Notes under the pieces: model-generated | The model's input: the letters and a program-made list of their open reading frames with translations, nothing else | The model's database searches: none | What the model was told of the DNA's origin: nothing | Translations under genes and position numbers: made by a program | NCBI RefSeq assembly: GCF_037975245.1 | Contig: NC_092576.1 | Coordinates: forward strand, 7,685,501 to 7,749,500 | Source: Apostichopus japonicus | Taxonomy: Eukaryota > Echinodermata > Holothuroidea > Aspidochirotida > Stichopodidae | DNA length: 64,000 nt | Direction: 5' to 3' | Shown here: positions 28,437 through 43,430 of the stretch, in pieces | Position numbering within the stretch: the stretch's first letter is position 1 | How the letters are laid out: every line of letters begins with the position of its first letter

Positions 28437-31400
28437 TTTTGATGCAATACGACTACGGACTCAGTACAAGTCGGTTACAAAGAAAGTCAATTCTTTAACT
28501 AGATAAATCGGTATTTAACTTACTTAGAAGATGGCCCTTTCACCTTGACCAATCCAAATAAATTGATGAGATCAAAAAAGAGGTCCGTTACTGTTCATAT
28601 AACCAGAAAACCATGAATCAAATATTGCGACGAACGTGTCGACCATAAAACCGTCGTTTTTACATTTTCAAATTGCTCTTAAGGAACTATAAACAAAATG
28701 ATTTATGATACCTCTCCAAAGAAAGGAGGGATAGAATAAAAAACACAAGGAAGTAATGGCGACGAAAGAAGAAAAAAAAACTCAAGATCTGTATAAGGAA
28801 AAGAGGCTCCGTCGAGTATTTTGACAAGTTTGGTACCTTGGTAATGACTTTATTCTGGATTAAGTGAGGTACATCAGAGAAGACGCGAACGTCTTGGCAA
28901 AGAATTTGGTTAAAGATTTTTTTGATATACGGTTTGACGGATCTAAGGAGAGGAGGATATAAGAAAAAGAAAAAAAAAACGTATAATAGAAGTCGTATAT
29001 TCATCCCCAAGAGAAATTACGATAAAATTGGCTATAGAAGCGATATTAAAGGGGATTTAAAATACGTTGAGATGATATAAATCAATTTCACGGTTTTAAA
29101 TTGCCTTACGTTAAAGAGTATCAATGTACATGCGGTTCCCGGTGGAGACCTTGTGGTGTAATTCGAAGTCGTTCATTCATTACATTAATGTTGTGTACAT
29201 GGAAGATAAAGCCTCGACGAATTATTGTGAAATACCGATAGAAAATGCCCAGAAATCGTATTTCAAGAGAGCAATATGCCAATGTTTCGTTAATAGTTTC
29301 ATCACAATACAGCATATTTTCCCTTTACCATTTTGGTCACTTTCTCCGTCACATCTACATTATCATTTGACCATATGTAAAGAACAATGTAAAATAATGT
29401 TTAGTCATTTTTAGCAAGTAAATCAAAGTAATGAGACTCTGTAGTTATTCGATCTTAATTGATTTGTGTGTGTGTGTGTGTGCGTTTGTTTTGTATTCTG
29501 ACCAAGGACTTGAACAAAAGAATTTCAGGTCCTCGGTTGTGATTTCTAAAGAATCACCAAGTCCTCGGAAGAATTCTATTGTATGGGATATTGTTAAATT
29601 TAGGGTACGTGGATTTGAACAATGGAAAATACAATGGGGTCCTCGGTTGGAATGAAACACAAACATGTGTGTGTGTGTGTGTGATACTGACATTAGATTA
29701 ACGTTATATCTCCTTCTTCTTATCTAAAACATTATTCCGAGGGATTTAACAACCGAAATATACAACAACTAAAAATAACAACAGTTGAAAATCCAGTATT
29801 CCTTTCGTGTCTAATCTATCGCCACATTAGGAATAAGAAAAATTGTCGAAACTATTAAAAATGGGTCATGGATCTTAGGGTCAGATATATGTCAGAGGGA
29901 AAAGAGGAAACTTGTTGATGTTTACTCACATATGTATTCAACTGATTAAATCTTGCAATACTTTTATTCCCCCAAGATATCACTATAATCGCATAAATTT
30001 GCAAATTGCAAAGGTGAATCCCTATGCGTCGAGCTAGATATTTGGTAATTTTACTTTATTTTTAAGGCAATGACCTTAGGCAATGATTTTGTAATTAAGT
30101 GTTATTGTTTTTTATTTTAATTTTTGTTTGCGCAAGTACACAAAGTTTTATTTCGTATCTTTTGTTGAATCTCTTTCCTTGATATTTGTGTAAAAGCGAA
30201 AAACGATAAAATATACAGAAAAATGTCGGGAAATTGGGAGATAAAACCTCGTATCTTGATATCTTCTTTTATAATTTGTTACTTTACCAAGGGTTTCTCC
30301 CTTTTAAATATCCACTAAGTTGTTTTGTTTTTTCTTTTGAAATATATTGTATTTTTATTTTAGAGTTTAGGAAGGTTTAAGTAGTTCGAACACAAAATAA
30401 TAAAACATGAAATATAGGCATATTCGGCAAGGTCGTTTTTTAGAGCGGTAGGATCTAAAAATAAATTTTATGGAACATTTAATTGATGACTTCAATTAAT
30501 CCGGCACAGTGGCACGTTGAGACTGTTTAACATTTAACTTAAGACAAAATCGCTAAGTTCAGAAGCAGACATCTTTTTACATTGATGTTAGATTTTTAAT
30601 TCAAATAAAATGTCTTTTTTTTTTTGGGTGGGGGGGTCGAGTTATCAAGCTCTTCCCCTCCCCACAGAACGGGGAAAAAGAAACAAAGAAAATCGTGCGA
30701 AACTGTATAATACTCTTCTTTGCTATAAAAACCCTTATTTTTGCTCCTTCTTTTGGGAAGGGGGGGGGGGTTGTGGGGGATTATATAAACTTGATTACAC
30801 CAACTAAATATAATATTATTTGAAAGAATTCTCGTCACATAAAAATAATGTATGTTTTCCTCTTCGAGGGTGAACCTTCATGAACCCTTCGTGAGTTAAG
30901 TTTTCGCCTTTAGGTGTTGAGAAGATGAGGCCATTGTCTTACTCACGTCCGCATATCCTGCCAAAGTGTTGGGAAATGCGAAGTGATTAATTTTGTCTCG
31001 ATTGAGGTCATGCAATTCACAGCATCAGTCTAATTTGCATATATATTGCATACAATATTTACGAAGAGAGTCATTTGATACTTTTTCTGAGAGCTTTAGA
31101 TCCCCTTTTTTATTTAAAATCAAGTACGAAGTGAAAAACGAAAATGAAAAAAGTTCGCTCTTGTAGAGTTTTGTTGTATCGCATCAAGTGGACATCTCTA
31201 ACGCCAGACGGTACAACCTGGGATCTCCACGTGCATTTAATGAGATTAATCAAATAGTTAACACTCACTTTCAAGACGCTCTTCTCTTCTTTTGTGTTTG
31301 CTGGTCAATTTTATTAAAACATTAAAGCATTAAGAATTATTAATGATAATAATAATCAGCAGTTATTTTTACGACGTTTAAGCGACCACAAATTTGGGAA

Positions 31401-31533
31401 AAACCAAAAGGGCTTATGGATTACAACTTTTACGTAGGGTGGCATCCAATGCAACATTTCAACTCAAATTTGGAATCTCTTCAATTATAGAAAGTCATAT
31501 CAGATGGAAAACCGTAGATTGCTTTTGGATAAA

Positions 31534-31623
31534 AGACCCAGCCGGGTATCGAACCCGGAACCTCGCGATTGCTAAGCGTCGTTGCTTCAAATACCACCGC
31601 CTTTATCCACTCGGCCCACAGCA
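31534..31623 (-). mobile_element. tRNA-derived SINE fragment or tRNA pseudogene
   Basis: Read on the minus strand, a D-arm-like ggccgagtggataaaggcgg is followed by a variable-arm-like stretch and a clear T arm, gaggttccgggttcgatacc, which includes the B box. The layout resembles a class II (Ser/Leu-type) tRNA. The 5' end (tgctgtg) does not pair with the 3' end (ctgggtc), so a working acceptor stem is missing. Hence I call it a SINE head or pseudogene, not a functional tRNA. Confidence 0.65.
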
Positions 31624-34600
31624 CCGGTAGTATTCCTTATTAAAAAAAAAGAGAAGATGGACCAAACCTAAGAGTAGCATTCTTCATTTGGTCAACAAAA
31701 GACTGCTAATGAAATAATTATTAAATCTTTGACATTCTTTGGCCAGAATATTTTTTAAGTAAGTCAAGAAAAGTAAAAGACTGTCAAATTTAAATTGGAA
31801 AAGTTCCAAACGCTTTTTTGTTGTTGTATGGCCCAGTGGAGATCCCCAACACCAGACTCTGAATATACCCTAGCAACTCCACATCTCACGAGAGTAATGT
31901 CATTTCCTTATTGATTTGAAGCAGTTTTTTTCTTCTTACGTTTGGTGGTCAACTTTAAAACTATACCAAAGATAATTATAATTACAATTCACATCATTCT
32001 ACAGTTTTTTTTTTCTTTTGGGGGGGGGGTTGTAACAAAAAACTGTTAATGAACTCTTAATTGAAGAAATGAATCAGAATCGTTAACATTCTATCCCTCG
32101 GACGTTTCTTGAATAAGGAAATATTGCCAAGTTCCAATTGAAAATGTTTCAAAAGTTTTGACTTGAACTTGATTTTTTTTTAAATGACATGGTTACTCGG
32201 CCAAGTAAATGATCTATATTTTATATTTGAATAATTTTTTTTGTTAAATCAACTAAAAATATGTTTAAGATGAGAAACAAGCTCAGCTGTTTTGACCGAG
32301 GTTAAATAAAACGTATACCCGTATATATTGCAGATTTATTGGTGGTACTCAACTTACCAAGAAGCTCGGCTCCGTTTTGGACGATACCTTGATTTTATTT
32401 GTATAGCTGCATGTATACTAACGGAAGTGACTCCCTCGTGTTAGATTGCTCCTTTAACCTGCTTTGAACTCTATAGTAACTCGGCTTAGCCTAGTGTTAG
32501 CATATTGTAGCCTGTCATGATATAAATTCTAAAGGTTTTTGGGGGTGGGGTGGGGGGTGTTTGTAACTTTTACGTCATTCTGACCAAGTTATGTAATATT
32601 CGCATCTTAGTTGATACTCCTCAGTGCGTCCTTGTGGTCAAAACCAATAAACTTGTCCCAAAAGAGCAACTTATTAATCAAATTATATCTAATTAACAGA
32701 ATTCTGTTTCCCAGAGAACGATGCAAGTACACATATATTTTTGTTTCAATGATTAAGCTTCTTATGCAGCTTATTTTAATATTCTTGCTGAATTTTTTGA
32801 TTAATATAAATTAAAAGATTTAGTTTTCGTCATTGCAATTTCGTTTCAGTGTGGAATGGCTGGATTGTAGCATATACAACACAAAATACTGCTTTAAAGG
32901 CATAGAAGACTCGCCTCAAACCGCGTGCCGTCCTCTGAAAAAAAGTTAACTTTCCGTTGCTTGCAAGTGAAGTTTTCTTCTAGTCCCTACAAAATGCAGA
33001 CAGTAATGAAACGTGATACCTAATCTTTTATCTGGACTTGAGATCAGGGAGTTCCATAACAACTCCCTGATATGTACACTGTGTTGTGGGTATTGACCGT
33101 AGTTGTATATGTACTGACTGTACACTAGTGTCTAATTACCGACAGTAGCAAGCTGTGTGTGTATTTTCTGAGATCGATGGTGGTGTCTAACACTTCTGTT
33201 ACACGTCATTCGAGACTAGATCAGATTACCGGCATCAGACGTTTCTTTGTGCGCGAGTCTTCACTTTCTTTAAATGTTCACCTCATAAGCAAAACCGACT
33301 TCTTTACCGCGATCCCTATAGCGTTCGCCATATCAATGCTGGCAGAAATTTGATTCCCCCCCCTCTTCTCCCCCTATACCACATTTGTTTGTAATCCATC
33401 CTTCCATTAGACATCACTCACTCATGTATTTTGTCGTGAAATTCATTCCCGGCTCTACAAATATTTGGAACATTAAAACCAAAAAAATGTCTCTTTTGCA
33501 CCTTTCATGGTTCATTTTACGCTCGAAGTAGATAATCACTTGCACGTTTTGATCATAAACAATATCAAAATAATGGCTTAAAGGTTTCAATACATTTCTC
33601 GACAGAAAAAAAAAGAAATTATCGATTAATTTTCTCCGTGCTTATTAGGCATGTCATCATCCCCTGGAAATATTCGTTGTATGTAAATATTATATAAATA
33701 AATAAGCTACAACATTTTCTTTTACTTTTTCCTCAAGAAATTTTTCCACCTTCGAGGAGACTTGAAATTATCAATCATACACACGCCATTCTTCATTATC
33801 CATTCCTTATGATACTTAATTAATCATATATACGCTCAATAATGAGACATCGCTGGCACAGAAGTTACATAATTTGCACACAAAACAAAGGGTTACTTTT
33901 TTAGCATTCTGCAAGATCGTGCAGTCGTGAATCGATGAGTTAACGGAGTGTTCTTCTCAACAAAACTAAGATTAAAGTCCCGCATTCTGACGATTCTTCA
34001 CTAATTCGATAAAAATTTACAGTATTATGACTCCAAATATTATTCCTATATTTTTTGAGATATTTAATGTGTGAAGTGAAAATGTTGAAGTTATATTTCG
34101 ACGGTAGCAACACTAATCTTGGATAGTACTAGGGTTTGTTCATGACACCGGGAAAATTGAATAAAAAAATAATTTTCAAAAATATGATTTTTTTCATTTT
34201 GTTTAACCAAAAATTGTTTTCGTTTTACGACCAGAGATTAAAATTTAATTAAATGGTACTTTCAGAAGAAAGAACAACAAAAAAAACAACGATTTTAACG
34301 TGAATGTGTTCTGTAACAAATGTCAAAAATGCCAGTTAAAGAATTGTGTGTGTTTTGAAGATGCTTGGTATACTGTAACATTTGCAGTGGTCCTGTATAC
34401 ATATAATGAACGATGTGACTATGTTAGTATAGGGAACATTAATACCCAAACGTCCTCGACAATTATGTAACTTAATTGTACAGGTTTTTTTTTTCTTTAG
34501 TTATGATAAAATATAACAACATATTCTCTCTCATAATTCACCAATTTTGGAAGGTTTACGAAGCAAACATTTTACAGCTCAAGATGAGGCTATCCTTCGG

Positions 34601-34734
34601 TTGTCAATATTCAATTCGAAACTCAACCATTTATCAAACTACCTTGACTGAAAATTTAAATCATAATTTGACGTATATCATGTTGTCCTTTCCGAATTAA
34701 TGTTTCACGAATCTAGTCGTGGATTTACTGGGTG

Positions 34735-34865
34735 GAGAAGGTCTTATATTTGTTTGACCATGGTCAAACCGTGGTTCGGTACTGGTACCAGTGACCGAAC
34801 CATCCTCCTGCATATGACGGATCGTTTTGCTGGTTGGCGGGTTGGTTTTTGTGTTCTTAACCATG
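34735..34865. repeat. Palindrome-rich segment
   Basis: Contains the perfect palindrome tttgaccatggtcaaa followed by a near-perfect 29-bp inverted repeat centred on ggtacc (ggttcggtactggt against accagtgaccgaacc), with another ccatgg word about 70 bp on. ORFs on both strands are mirror products of this symmetry. Confidence 0.65.
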
Positions 34866-35869
34866 GTTCTACTTGGATTCATTGGAAGAGAGTTACAAGA
34901 ATAAAGGGAATAAAAGGTTCCGATATAGTGCTGTGACAAAATGACAACAATGTGTGTGCAGGGATTTGTTCCATAACAACTCCTTGTTGTATGCTATAAA
35001 TTTAATTTCTTGTGAAATTTTCATTCAAGTTTAAGACTTTTCGTGCTGCGTTGGATGCTAACATTATACTACATTACATGTCACAAACAAAATAGAATGC
35101 TGTTATAAAGTGGTCATCGTTCTGTGTGTAATAAAATAATCATACTTATCCTCCAAAATAGAACAAACCGCCACCCCCCCCCCTCCCGCTCCCCTCCAAT
35201 CACTTTGTTTTCCTAGTATAATTTAATAATTAAATTCTTGTTTGTTTTAAATCATGGGAACAATTTATGCATATGTGCTTCAGACACTCATTCTCGAAGT
35301 AGCATCATTATATCTCTCTGTTTACTCGGAAGAAGACGTTAATGATACGAATATGACGGTTTGTATACGTGATCTCTACACTCAAGGTTGTATAACCGGA
35401 GGACGTGTTCAAACACGAGAGGAGGATAATATACTGCATTCGGCAGTCCGACGGTTTATTGGCCTTAAAAAAGAAAAAAAAGAAAAGAAAAAAAAAAGCT
35501 ACAATAGGTTATAAAAGCTTTCGCTGGAAAATTGAATTTTTGAGCTCAAGGTTGCATTGTTTACAGAAGAAATCGAACAGAGGAAAGAGTAGGACAGGAG
35601 GGCGTAAGGTTTATTTGGTAATAATGAGATTTCGATTTACTCGCCCGTAAAGACGGTTGCTTGTGTTTCTACGTTATAATATGTATATATATGTATGTAT
35701 GGTTGTGTGTTTGGTTGTATGTATTTATTTATGCGTGATATTATGCTGGACACTGAGTGTATGTCCAGAAGTTCGAAAACCAGTAAGGAAGGTAGTCATA
35801 CCACTTTAGGCTTTTTGCCAGGCTTGTATCGGAAAATATAGTCGGGGTTTTGGTGACATATTTTGCGTC

Positions 35870-36000
<131 letters not shown>

Positions 36001-38719
36001 AGGTAATGAGTTGGAAACTCCAGAACAGAGAGAACTTCCAGCCTCTTCGGGATTATTGTAAAGAAATTGTACTTCAAAAGAAAATAACAATAAACAAAAG
36101 CAAAACATTGTTATTTTTTGTCAATTATGAGTCATTGTTTTTTTCAGATGCCAACCACAGAGAGATATACATATGGTTGACATCACCCACACACATTGAG
36201 TTAGTTAGGTTGTTTGTTATTTCATTAAAATTTCCTCGACTTCCAAACCGTGTTTTCAACACCAGACTTACCGTCTGACTTAGCAAGGTCACGAAACACT
36301 ATTTATTTATTTCTTCTTTTTCTTTATTAATGAAAGCCTGTGTACGGTGACATTTAATTTGAAAGATTTGTCGAATTTTGTGTTAAAAGTTACCAAAACC
36401 TTTTCTCTAACTTAAAATATAGTCACGTAAATGCTCACTGAGTTATCGGTACATTCAGTTATTTATGTTTTCTTCTGGTTTTTAACATTTCCAAGAAAAG
36501 AGACATAAACGTAAATATCTTCAAAAAGCCTTTGCTGTAAACCATTCAGTACTTAAAACAGATATGCTGGTGGCCGAATATGAGTTGATTAGCAAAACTG
36601 CTGAAAAATTGTCTGAATCTTTGGACGAAGTTATATATCCACACATAGCATTTCGTATCGTAAAGATTTTGTGATATTTTTAAAAGGCACCTGGCAACAG
36701 TAGAATTGATGATGTCATCAGTTCAAATCTACTGAAAGTGTGTTTTATTTATTTATTTTTTGCTCTTTTTTCGATAATTTGTCAATTATTAATCCACAGA
36801 GGCAAAGAATGTTTCTATGAAAAGAAAAAAAAAATGATAAAAATTTCGTCCAGAGAACAAAGACAGTTAAATAAATATTCCCAACTGTACCAATTTCCAA
36901 GCATAACTAATCATCAAAACTATTATAATAGTACAAGTAAAACTTAAGAAGTGCATTCGTCCAGATGACGTCACAGACCCCCTACTGTGACATGACCTCC
37001 TCGAGTAGTTGAATGTTTAGCCCGGTCAAAATAGGGTCACATTCAATCAAAGATATCTCCAGTTAGGAGCAAGATATTGAGATGGGGCGTTCAAATAGTT
37101 TCATATCTATAGTTATTGTTTCATATTGTTTGTCTGCCGCATCGGAGAATCCTAGTTGATGTCTCCGTCTAATGCGTTAACTTAGTTTGTCACATATGCT
37201 ATTATCAATAATTACATAGTTTATGGTTCACATAGGGTGTAAATGTTCTTGAGAACAAATTTCACAGGTCCCTCCCCCCTCCCCCCACCAATAAAAAAAG
37301 TTCAGTGTTACCAAAGTCCTTAGGTGAGACCTTCGCTAAAATAATCAACAGAATTTGCCTTGTTTTTGTAGCAAATGTCATTACCTCTACATGAAAACTT
37401 CATACCGTACAATTTTTTACTCTCACTAGATATCCTACTTTAGTAACAAAAATTACAATAAAAAAGTCATTCTTCTTTAAGTTGACAAAATTTCGCGTCT
37501 CATAGAGCAATACAAACAGCTCATGGCAGCCGTCAACCACGTTCAATAATCGATTTCGTTCTTCTTTTAACCAATTTCACGCCTCTCGAGTCTAATCCAA
37601 CAGTTTATGCTATCGAAACATAGCAGGTCATCATATAACCTAGTTTGATGTTATAGACTGGAAGACTGGAAGTACAATAACAAAATATAAAAAACAAGGG
37701 CTGATAACAAAAGTGAAAAACAAAACGCCCTAAGCGTCCTCATGAAATTAAATGCAAGCTTTCCAATATTCACTTCACATTTTTTGAATTTAGTCAAAAC
37801 TAGTCTGATCAACCGATCCTGAGGATAATTTGTCATTTCCTACTCAAAAAGGGTATTTATGGGTAAAATTGTTATCAATTTCCGTAGCTTAAAGGCCACT
37901 CATCTTAGCAGCGACATAGGCTTATAGAAAACGTATTCAAATATATATACATAAGCATATATATGTTGTTTTTTTCACTATGCAGTGTTTTATACAACAC
38001 ACTGAAGTACCGATTGCCTGGTAGCGATGGGTATTTTACACCACATCACCCGATTTTCGTGGCTTTATCAGTTCAAACTGGTACAGATGAGTACTCGTTA
38101 ATCAGTTAAAACTGATGTGTGTTATAATTTCTTAACATGTGTTACATTTATGATCAATTGCTATACTGAGGAGGAATTACAAACTGGTATAAAAAACACA
38201 CGATCCTATGCAAAATGATTGACTGGACTAACCAGACTTCTCTAAGGGTTCGCCAATAATTTAGTCCACATTTTAACAGCAAGTGGACTACACGTTAATG
38301 CAAAACGTGTAAAATCTGCAATTTGAACCATCTTTACAATGTATACTTACTAGTCAAACTTAGTGACTGTGGTTTAGACTCCTAACCAGTCATTAGTTGA
38401 AACAGCCTTTGAGTTATGAATTCGTCCGTTAGTAATTTTTCCACAGTAGCATCTGCTGACATGTCTAACATATGTTACGGTGTTATAACATACTTCAGTT
38501 TATACTGATTAACGGTTGTCTCTTATTCACAGTGTACAGACTGATCAGCCATGCACATTTGGTGCACCGCAGTGCAAGTTTACACATGTTATGAAGTTTT
38601 AAACATAAATAATACGAAAATGAAGTTCTACGTGTGGCGGAGTAAGAGAAGTAAATTTCCTTCCGATGTTTGACAATTAAAACTCGCTGGTAAAGAATAC
38701 AGTTTTAGCCTATCATAAT

Positions 38720-38850
38720 TATGTACTATTAATTATGTAATATTAATTATGCATACTAACTATGTAATACTATTTATGTAACCCTCATGATGTTAAAATA
38801 ACTATGTAGTACGAATTATGAAATACTAATTATGTAATACTATAATAATA
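38720..38850. repeat. Short AT-rich tandem repeat, 12-14 bp unit
   Basis: Variants of aattatgtaatactaattatg recur about ten times with substitutions. Confidence 0.65.
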
Positions 38851-39639
38851 TAACAGATAATACAAGAAGGAAAGAAACAAACCAACAACAACAAGCAAAT
38901 TAAAACATTGCACCTCTTCTCCACGTGAAGAGAACCTTTCTCCATGAGAAGAGAGACCAACTATATAAAATAAACTTTCAGTTTCACCCCGTCGTGGGTC
39001 CTACCAACCCCCCCCCATTCCAGCCACCCACCCCACCCCTCCTTTTTTCCGTCTGTAATAGACGCTACATACATGCAAAAGTCTCGTGTTGAAGGCTATA
39101 AAGAAATATGACTTACTGGAGTGTCTGCATATTCTCCCGGCAACCATCCTTAAGTTTTAAATTAATTATCTTGAGAACGAACAACTAATCCTCGACCCAC
39201 GGACAGACATATTTATGACTTATAGAAGAAACGTTGGAACACTCAAAAAAATATTTCGTCTCCAGGGCGCCAAGATGATTTTCTTCATGAAATTGATCGT
39301 GTTTTTAATTATAATATTGTTCCTATTATAATAGTGTTGATGTTTTTGTCTGTTAGAAAATTCAACGACAATGTACTAGCATTGAACTCATAAGCATGAA
39401 GGCAAGAAATAGATTATATGCTAGAATATTGAATAATGAACACATATGTTCAAAATTCAGCTTTTCAAGCAGTTTTATCGCCAACCTCAGGATTCCTACT
39501 ATCCGAGACTTATTTTATAATTTGAAACCACCCCCCCCCCAGCCCCGAATGTCAAAGAGTAAATTAGAGAGTCGTAAAAATCTTGGCCTGTATTCTTTTG
39601 AAGCGTTTAAGGTATCATTGTAAGCTATAGTGATAGACA

Positions 39640-39785
39640 GGGCGATATTATCATGCACCATACCAACACCATGAAGACACATAAACTTGATCATGCTTTG
39701 AAGTACTTCAAATAATAAGCAATAGTATAGGCTATAGTCTTACATCTGATTGAATGTACAGGGCGATATTATCCTACACCATTTC
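39640..39785. repeat. Two-copy direct repeat
   Basis: The word acagggcgatattatcatgc, followed by accataccaacacc, reappears about 120 bp later as acagggcgatattatcctac and accatttcaacacc. Confidence 0.65.
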
Positions 39786-42700
39786 AACACCAAAGAGTCA
39801 CACTAGCGTATGCCGTTTTTGTTGAAGCAATTCCTTGATATTTCTATAATGAATGCGGTACTACATAACACCCACCTTACACCAACTAATTCATGTTCAT
39901 CGCACGGACAATTTTCAAGTCTGGCATGACACACATATAGTCCAATAGATGACTGAGCAAGGATCGCACCACCTCACATCTATCTAGCACCCAATGCATT
40001 TATTTTATTAAAATAATTCATCTGTCATCGATATTCTTTAATCTTCACAGCAGAATTCCAACAATCTATACGTACATAGTAGTTGCTTGGTTCATTCTCT
40101 ATACTTTTCCATCCCTGGCGTCTTTACTTCGCACCGTGACGTCAGAGAAATTTATTTATTGACTAGAATTTGTAGAAGCAGTTAATCAGTTTTATTTTAC
40201 AAGAACTCTAATAATCACACGACCTTCCGTTTTAAGCATTTCTTCTCTTTGTTGTTTCATATATATTTTTTTCTTGCATTAAAGCCTGTTGATATTTATA
40301 GCGTAAGGTGTGATGCAAGTAATTCTTCTCCCAATCCGCGATCCAATCTTCCAATAAAGTATTGACATTGTGTCTTTTGCCACGTGGAAATCATCCCGCC
40401 CAGCCTTTGGGAGACCATCAAATTAAATCAAATCCTTACTCCTTTAAATGTCAAGGTTAGACTAATGTTTTGTTCTTTTACACATCGTCGTAAGATTCTG
40501 TCGTCGTTTTTCTTTATCTTATTCTCCTTCCTCTTCTTCTTCTTCTACTTCTCCTTCTATCTGGCAATGTTTACATGATTTGGGGCAAGTTTAGATCCAA
40601 AGAAAACGGTATATGTTAGCACCAAAGATATTCACTGGCCAAATTTAATCACGGCGTAGATTAGCCACATAAATGATGGAAAACACCGCATCATACGAAA
40701 ATGCCAACGCTGAAAACCACACGAAGGATAACAGATAATTCAAGGAGTGATTATTAAATATTCATATTATGTTCGGAGCAATAGATCAAAAGACGAAGGG
40801 CAAGAAAACCGAGATGCAGACAACTGTTGTAGATCAAGTGAGGATCCGCGATGGGGAACTCTTACCGTACATCGAGATATTAAGTAGCTGACATTGACTT
40901 TTGCATCGTGTTAGGCTAGTAAAAGTTGAAGCCTTGGTTATTTGTTGTAAGGAGAGGAGGTCCGACAAAGGTAGAGAGACGGGGGTGGCATGGGTGGGGT
41001 AGGGGTACGGGGTAGATAGCACGTTAATGTTTTAGCAGACAACTGGTTAATTCCCATATGTACTGTGCACTAGGAACTTTGTTGTAAGAGTGGAAGGAGA
41101 GGGGGGGGGGGTTAAGACCTCGTCCTCCCACAGAATCGAGCAAGGGAAGGATTAGCGATGGTGCAACTTCTAGACTTGGTTTGTGCATCAAGATGGGGTG
41201 GGTTGATGATTAGTGGGGTACATGTGGTATGCGTATAATGGACAATGCTTATTATTCTACTCTCACAGCTTTATAATTGCATTGAACTTGTTCGACAGTC
41301 TTTTGTATTATATCCAGTTACCTACTTTCATCGCTTAAATCGGTTCCTGCTGAGGGTGCTGCATCTTGTTCATAGCGGTGATGTGAAGTCCACATAGGAT
41401 GTGTAATGTCCACATACGATGTATAATTTGTATGAATTAATCACAGCTCGCTGATTGTAATCTTACAGCTTATCCAATACCCTTCACTACCTCCTCACTA
41501 TATTAAATGTCTGGTCCAACGTCCATTATTGAAAAATATTTGTTTCTTTTCTGAATCTCTGTAACTCTGCCTCTTTAGTATATTTTATGGCTTTATTTCT
41601 CTCTTTATATTTCTGTTGAATGAATGCCCAAATAAATTGTTTTACTTGTCCAGAGGCCTATTCATCGCAGAGATAAACAAACATTGATACAGTCTTTAAA
41701 AAAGAAAATATAAGGTTTTTGTATTTTGGTGAGAAAATGTTAACATTGATATGAAATCGATTCGAATTTTATATGGTTGGTTGACAAGTGTTTACACAGC
41801 TGTATTAAGAGGACAAACACATTTGAAAGTTGCTGACAGACAATCTGTAAAGTGGTTAGTGATATGAAAGACCATTTATTAAGCAAAAAATGAAAGAAAA
41901 GACTTTTCATTCGGTCTAACTTATTTGGAGAATAAGCCTACGAACAGTCACTCATAAATAGAGGGCGATAGTACATGTTTGTAATTCGTTGTGATAGTCT
42001 GAGCGATTTGAGGCTGTATTGTTAAATTGTCCCTATTAATTCAAATTTTTATAAATAATTCACCAAAATTGACTTTTTAACAAAAACTATAATTATTAAA
42101 TTAATCACAATGAACTTTACGTGTTGAAATACCGACGAGTGTTGGTGCAATTCTTTAAGAAAGACACGAGCTGCCTACTAACTGAATATTATTTTCGGAA
42201 AATTTCTCTTCTTGCCCTTTATTTTCAACATTGCAAAGTAGCCTATATCTACAGAAAACGTTGATTTAAACACTATGACATTTTGTAAAAATCATGCTTT
42301 CATCACCACGTACCTGTTACCTGTCCTCACAGTGTGCCCAGCAGCAATATCCCCCCCCCCCCCCCTCCTCTGAACATAAGATCAGCATGCTTCCATGCCA
42401 CGTAGGGAAGGTGGGTAAATGGAACTCGTTATCCATAGATAATGATGGTACCTATTGCCTTGTAACTAGTCCCTAGAAATAGCTAATAACACACACAGTC
42501 AGGAACCTATGAAGCTCATTATTTGATACATTATGCACCTGGTCATGTTACTCAGTATATATTGACCGATTTATGAATGATAGTTAACAAGGAAGTTTTC
42601 AGGCTTAGTCAATTTCAGATATTTTCGCGGAAGTGCATTTTTACTCCAAATAACCAGCCACAGAGTAAGGAAAATTATGATTCATCTGTTCGCAGAACAT

Positions 42701-42869
42701 TGTGAGGAAACGAAAGATATTGATCGTATTAGTATTTAGTGCACACACTTTCAAATTTTACTTTTGAATGAACATGCGGCTGCTCGCGTATAATTGTGGC
42801 ATGTTTTTACTTCATATACAAAGTTCCTTTTCCTTCGCACCGAGAGTAGATTTCTTGGAGAGTTTCAAA

Positions 42870-43430
42870 TTTGCATAAGATATCTATGAATAAATATGAG
42901 GCACATTTTACACGTGTAATGACGTTGTACTCTTCTTTCTACTTTCTGCAGTGTAAGATGGTGGTTGATTTGCAAGCCTTATTTGCATAATAATCTATGA
43001 ATAAACACGAGGCACTAGGGCCATGTGTAATGACATTGTACCTTTCTTTCTACTCCCTGCAGTGTAAGATGGCGGTTTTCTTGCAAGCCTCATTTGTATA
43101 AGATTATATGAATAAACATGAAGCACTATGGCATACGTGTAATGACATTGTACACTTCTTTCTTCTCTCTGCAGTGTAAGATGGCGGTTTGCTTGCAAGC
43201 CTCTTTTGCATAAGAATCTATGAATAAACATGAAGCACTATGGCATATGTGTAATGACATTGCACACTTCTTTCTTCTCTGCAGTGTAAGATGGTTGTTG
43301 ATTTGCAAGCCTTATTTGCATAAGGATCTATGAATAAACATGAGGTATTATCGCCATATGTGTAATGACATAATTGTACCCTTCTTTCTTCTCCCTGCAG
43401 TGTAAGATGGCAGTTGGCTTACAAGCCTTC
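42870..43430 (+). repeat. GABBR2: 110-116-bp tandem repeat carrying copies of the exon A acceptor
   Basis: Five copies of a unit contain a polypyrimidine tract, ctgcag, and tgtaagatgg plus about 20 further exon-like bases, starting at 42952, 43063, 43175, 43285 and 43401. Spacing is 111, 112, 110 and 116 bp. The last copy is the real exon A start. The four upstream copies keep codons 1-12 in the exon frame (CKM.V.LQA.F.) but reach TAA as codon 13, at 42988, 43099, 43211 and 43321. The spacer between copies contains tatgaataaacatgaggcac and tgtgtaatgacattgtac. A partial unit precedes the first copy. All four decoys could act as 3' splice sites. Confidence 0.9.

Noticed and set aside
31534-31623. 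Functional tRNA gene
   Set aside because: The 5' and 3' ends do not form an acceptor stem, so a SINE head or pseudogene is more likely.
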